The notes below the pieces were generated by a model. The model was not told the DNA's origin and made no database searches. It saw only the letters and a list, made by a program, of their open reading frames with translations. From an uncultured Opitutia bacterium (lineage in GTDB: Bacteria; Verrucomicrobiota; Verrucomicrobiia; Opitutales; UBA953), in the NCBI GenBank assembly GCA_903957465.1, contig CAJBPJ010000340.1:1-17586 (forward strand): a stretch of 17,586 bases of DNA, given 5' to 3'. Of this stretch, positions 16,985 through 17,586 are shown in pieces. Made by a program: the position numbers and the translations under genes. Within the stretch, counting starts at the first letter, position 1, and every line of letters begins with the position of its first letter.

Positions 16985-17586
16985 TTACGTAGCGAGAGTG
17001 GTAACTGCAGGACCCCAGATGCCATTAGGCCCCAGGTATTCGACAAGGTATACAACCGTAAAGATGATGATCCAAACAATGTCGACAAAGTGCCAGTACA
17101 GACCGGCAATTTCAACGTCGAGTGCCCCAACATGTCCGCGCAACTTTCCGGTGAAACTGTAAAAGTATAACAAGATCAACCAGAGGATACCAATGGCGAC
17201 GTGGGTTCCGTGAGTGCCGGTCAACACATAGAAGGTCGAACCAAAGACGCTGTTTTGAATTGTTAAACCCTTGTGATAAAAGTGAGTGAACTCATAGACC
17301 TGACAGCCTAAGAAGATGAGGCCGAAGGCAATCACACCAAGAACGTTACGTCGGAACGAGGCAATCTGACCCTTGTGCATCGCGGACACCGCGAGTGCCA
17401 TTAGGAACGACGACATCAAAAGAATGAAGGTCGAGAATGAGGTTAGCTCGAGGTCGAAGAGATTTTGTATGAACCGTACATGTCCTTCTGCATCCGTAAA
17501 TCCTGTTGGGTAAAGCTTACGATAGAGTAAGTGGGTCGAAATTAATGTTCCGAAGAACATGCAATCCGAGGCCAAGAACAGCCACA
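16985..17586 (-). CDS. ctaE: Cytochrome c oxidase subunit III (5' end off the window)
   Basis: The frame is open to the right edge and encodes at least 199 residues. The visible part begins WLFLASDCMFFGTLIST, which is the first helix of short bacterial subunit III proteins, so only a short N-terminus is missing. Conserved motifs are QVYEFTHFYHKGL, FGSTFYVLTGTHGTHVAIG and GLYWHFVDIVWIIIFTVVYL. Five helices are expected, as in Bacillus CtaE. Subunit III supports the catalytic subunit I in the inner membrane and helps sustain proton uptake. Subunits I and II should lie just beyond the right edge. A TTG at 17575 and an ATG at 17560 are internal and not the true start. Confidence 0.93.
   Translation of the reverse strand, partial: WLFLASDCMFFGTLISTHLLYRKLYPTGFTDAEGHVRFIQNLFDLELTSFSTFILLMSSFLMALAVSAMHKGQIASFRRNVLGVIAFGLIFLGCQVYEFTHFYHKGLTIQNSVFGSTFYVLTGTHGTHVAIGILWLILLYFYSFTGKLRGHVGALDVEIAGLYWHFVDIVWIIIFTVVYLVEYLGPNGIWGPAVTTLAT

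Overview
This window looks like a chromosomal segment from an aerobic Gram-negative bacterium, probably of the Verrucomicrobiota (Opitutae-like) or a nearby PVC/Bacteroidota-type lineage. That placement is inferred from family types, not from a marker gene. The clues are a Bacteroidota/Verrucomicrobia-style sdhCAB with a five-helix cytochrome b558 subunit, a complete moxR-DUF58-DUF4381-batABCDE cluster, an LptF/LptG permease (so an outer membrane with lipopolysaccharide), and a caa3-type cytochrome oxidase set with CtaG. Shine-Dalgarno sites are mostly weak or absent, with batE the clearest exception. Apart from three genes that start with GTG, the legible start codons are ATG.

Layout. Bases 1-626 (minus) hold the 5' part of a His-rich exported protein that resembles the family annotated as zinc-regulated outer-membrane receptors; it runs off the left edge. 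A perfect 9-3-9 palindrome abuts its start codon. Divergent to it is a MarC-family membrane protein (703-1341, plus). Its stop codon shares a palindrome with the stop codon of convergent sdhB. The minus-strand operon sdhC-sdhA-sdhB fills 4791-1348. The 250-base divergent gap between sdhC and pyrG holds a long nested rod of complementary segments (about 4791-4976), followed directly by a strong intrinsic terminator reading toward pyrG. I read this as an undescribed structured RNA (6S-like shape) and/or a pyrG leader attenuator. pyrG (CTP synthase) follows at 5042-6643.

From 6717 to 15755 lies a tightly packed plus-strand run: moxR, DUF58, a DUF4381-like anchor protein, two von Willebrand factor A membrane proteins (BatA, BatB), TPR protein BatC, BatD, TPR/SH3 protein BatE, then an LptF/LptG family permease. 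Most junctions overlap by 4-10 bases or are separated by 1-20 bases, so this is probably one operon. It may encode a MoxR-ATPase-driven envelope machine. Convergent to it, on the minus strand, are the 3' genes of an aerobic cytochrome oxidase operon: subunit III (partial, off the right edge), subunit IV, and the CtaG assembly factor.

Taken together the genes are core respiratory, nucleotide and envelope functions. I see no transposase, integrase, phage gene, CRISPR array, tRNA or rRNA. The parts most worth following up are non-coding: the rod RNA with its terminator, the palindrome at the zinc-type gene, and the shared-stop palindrome.
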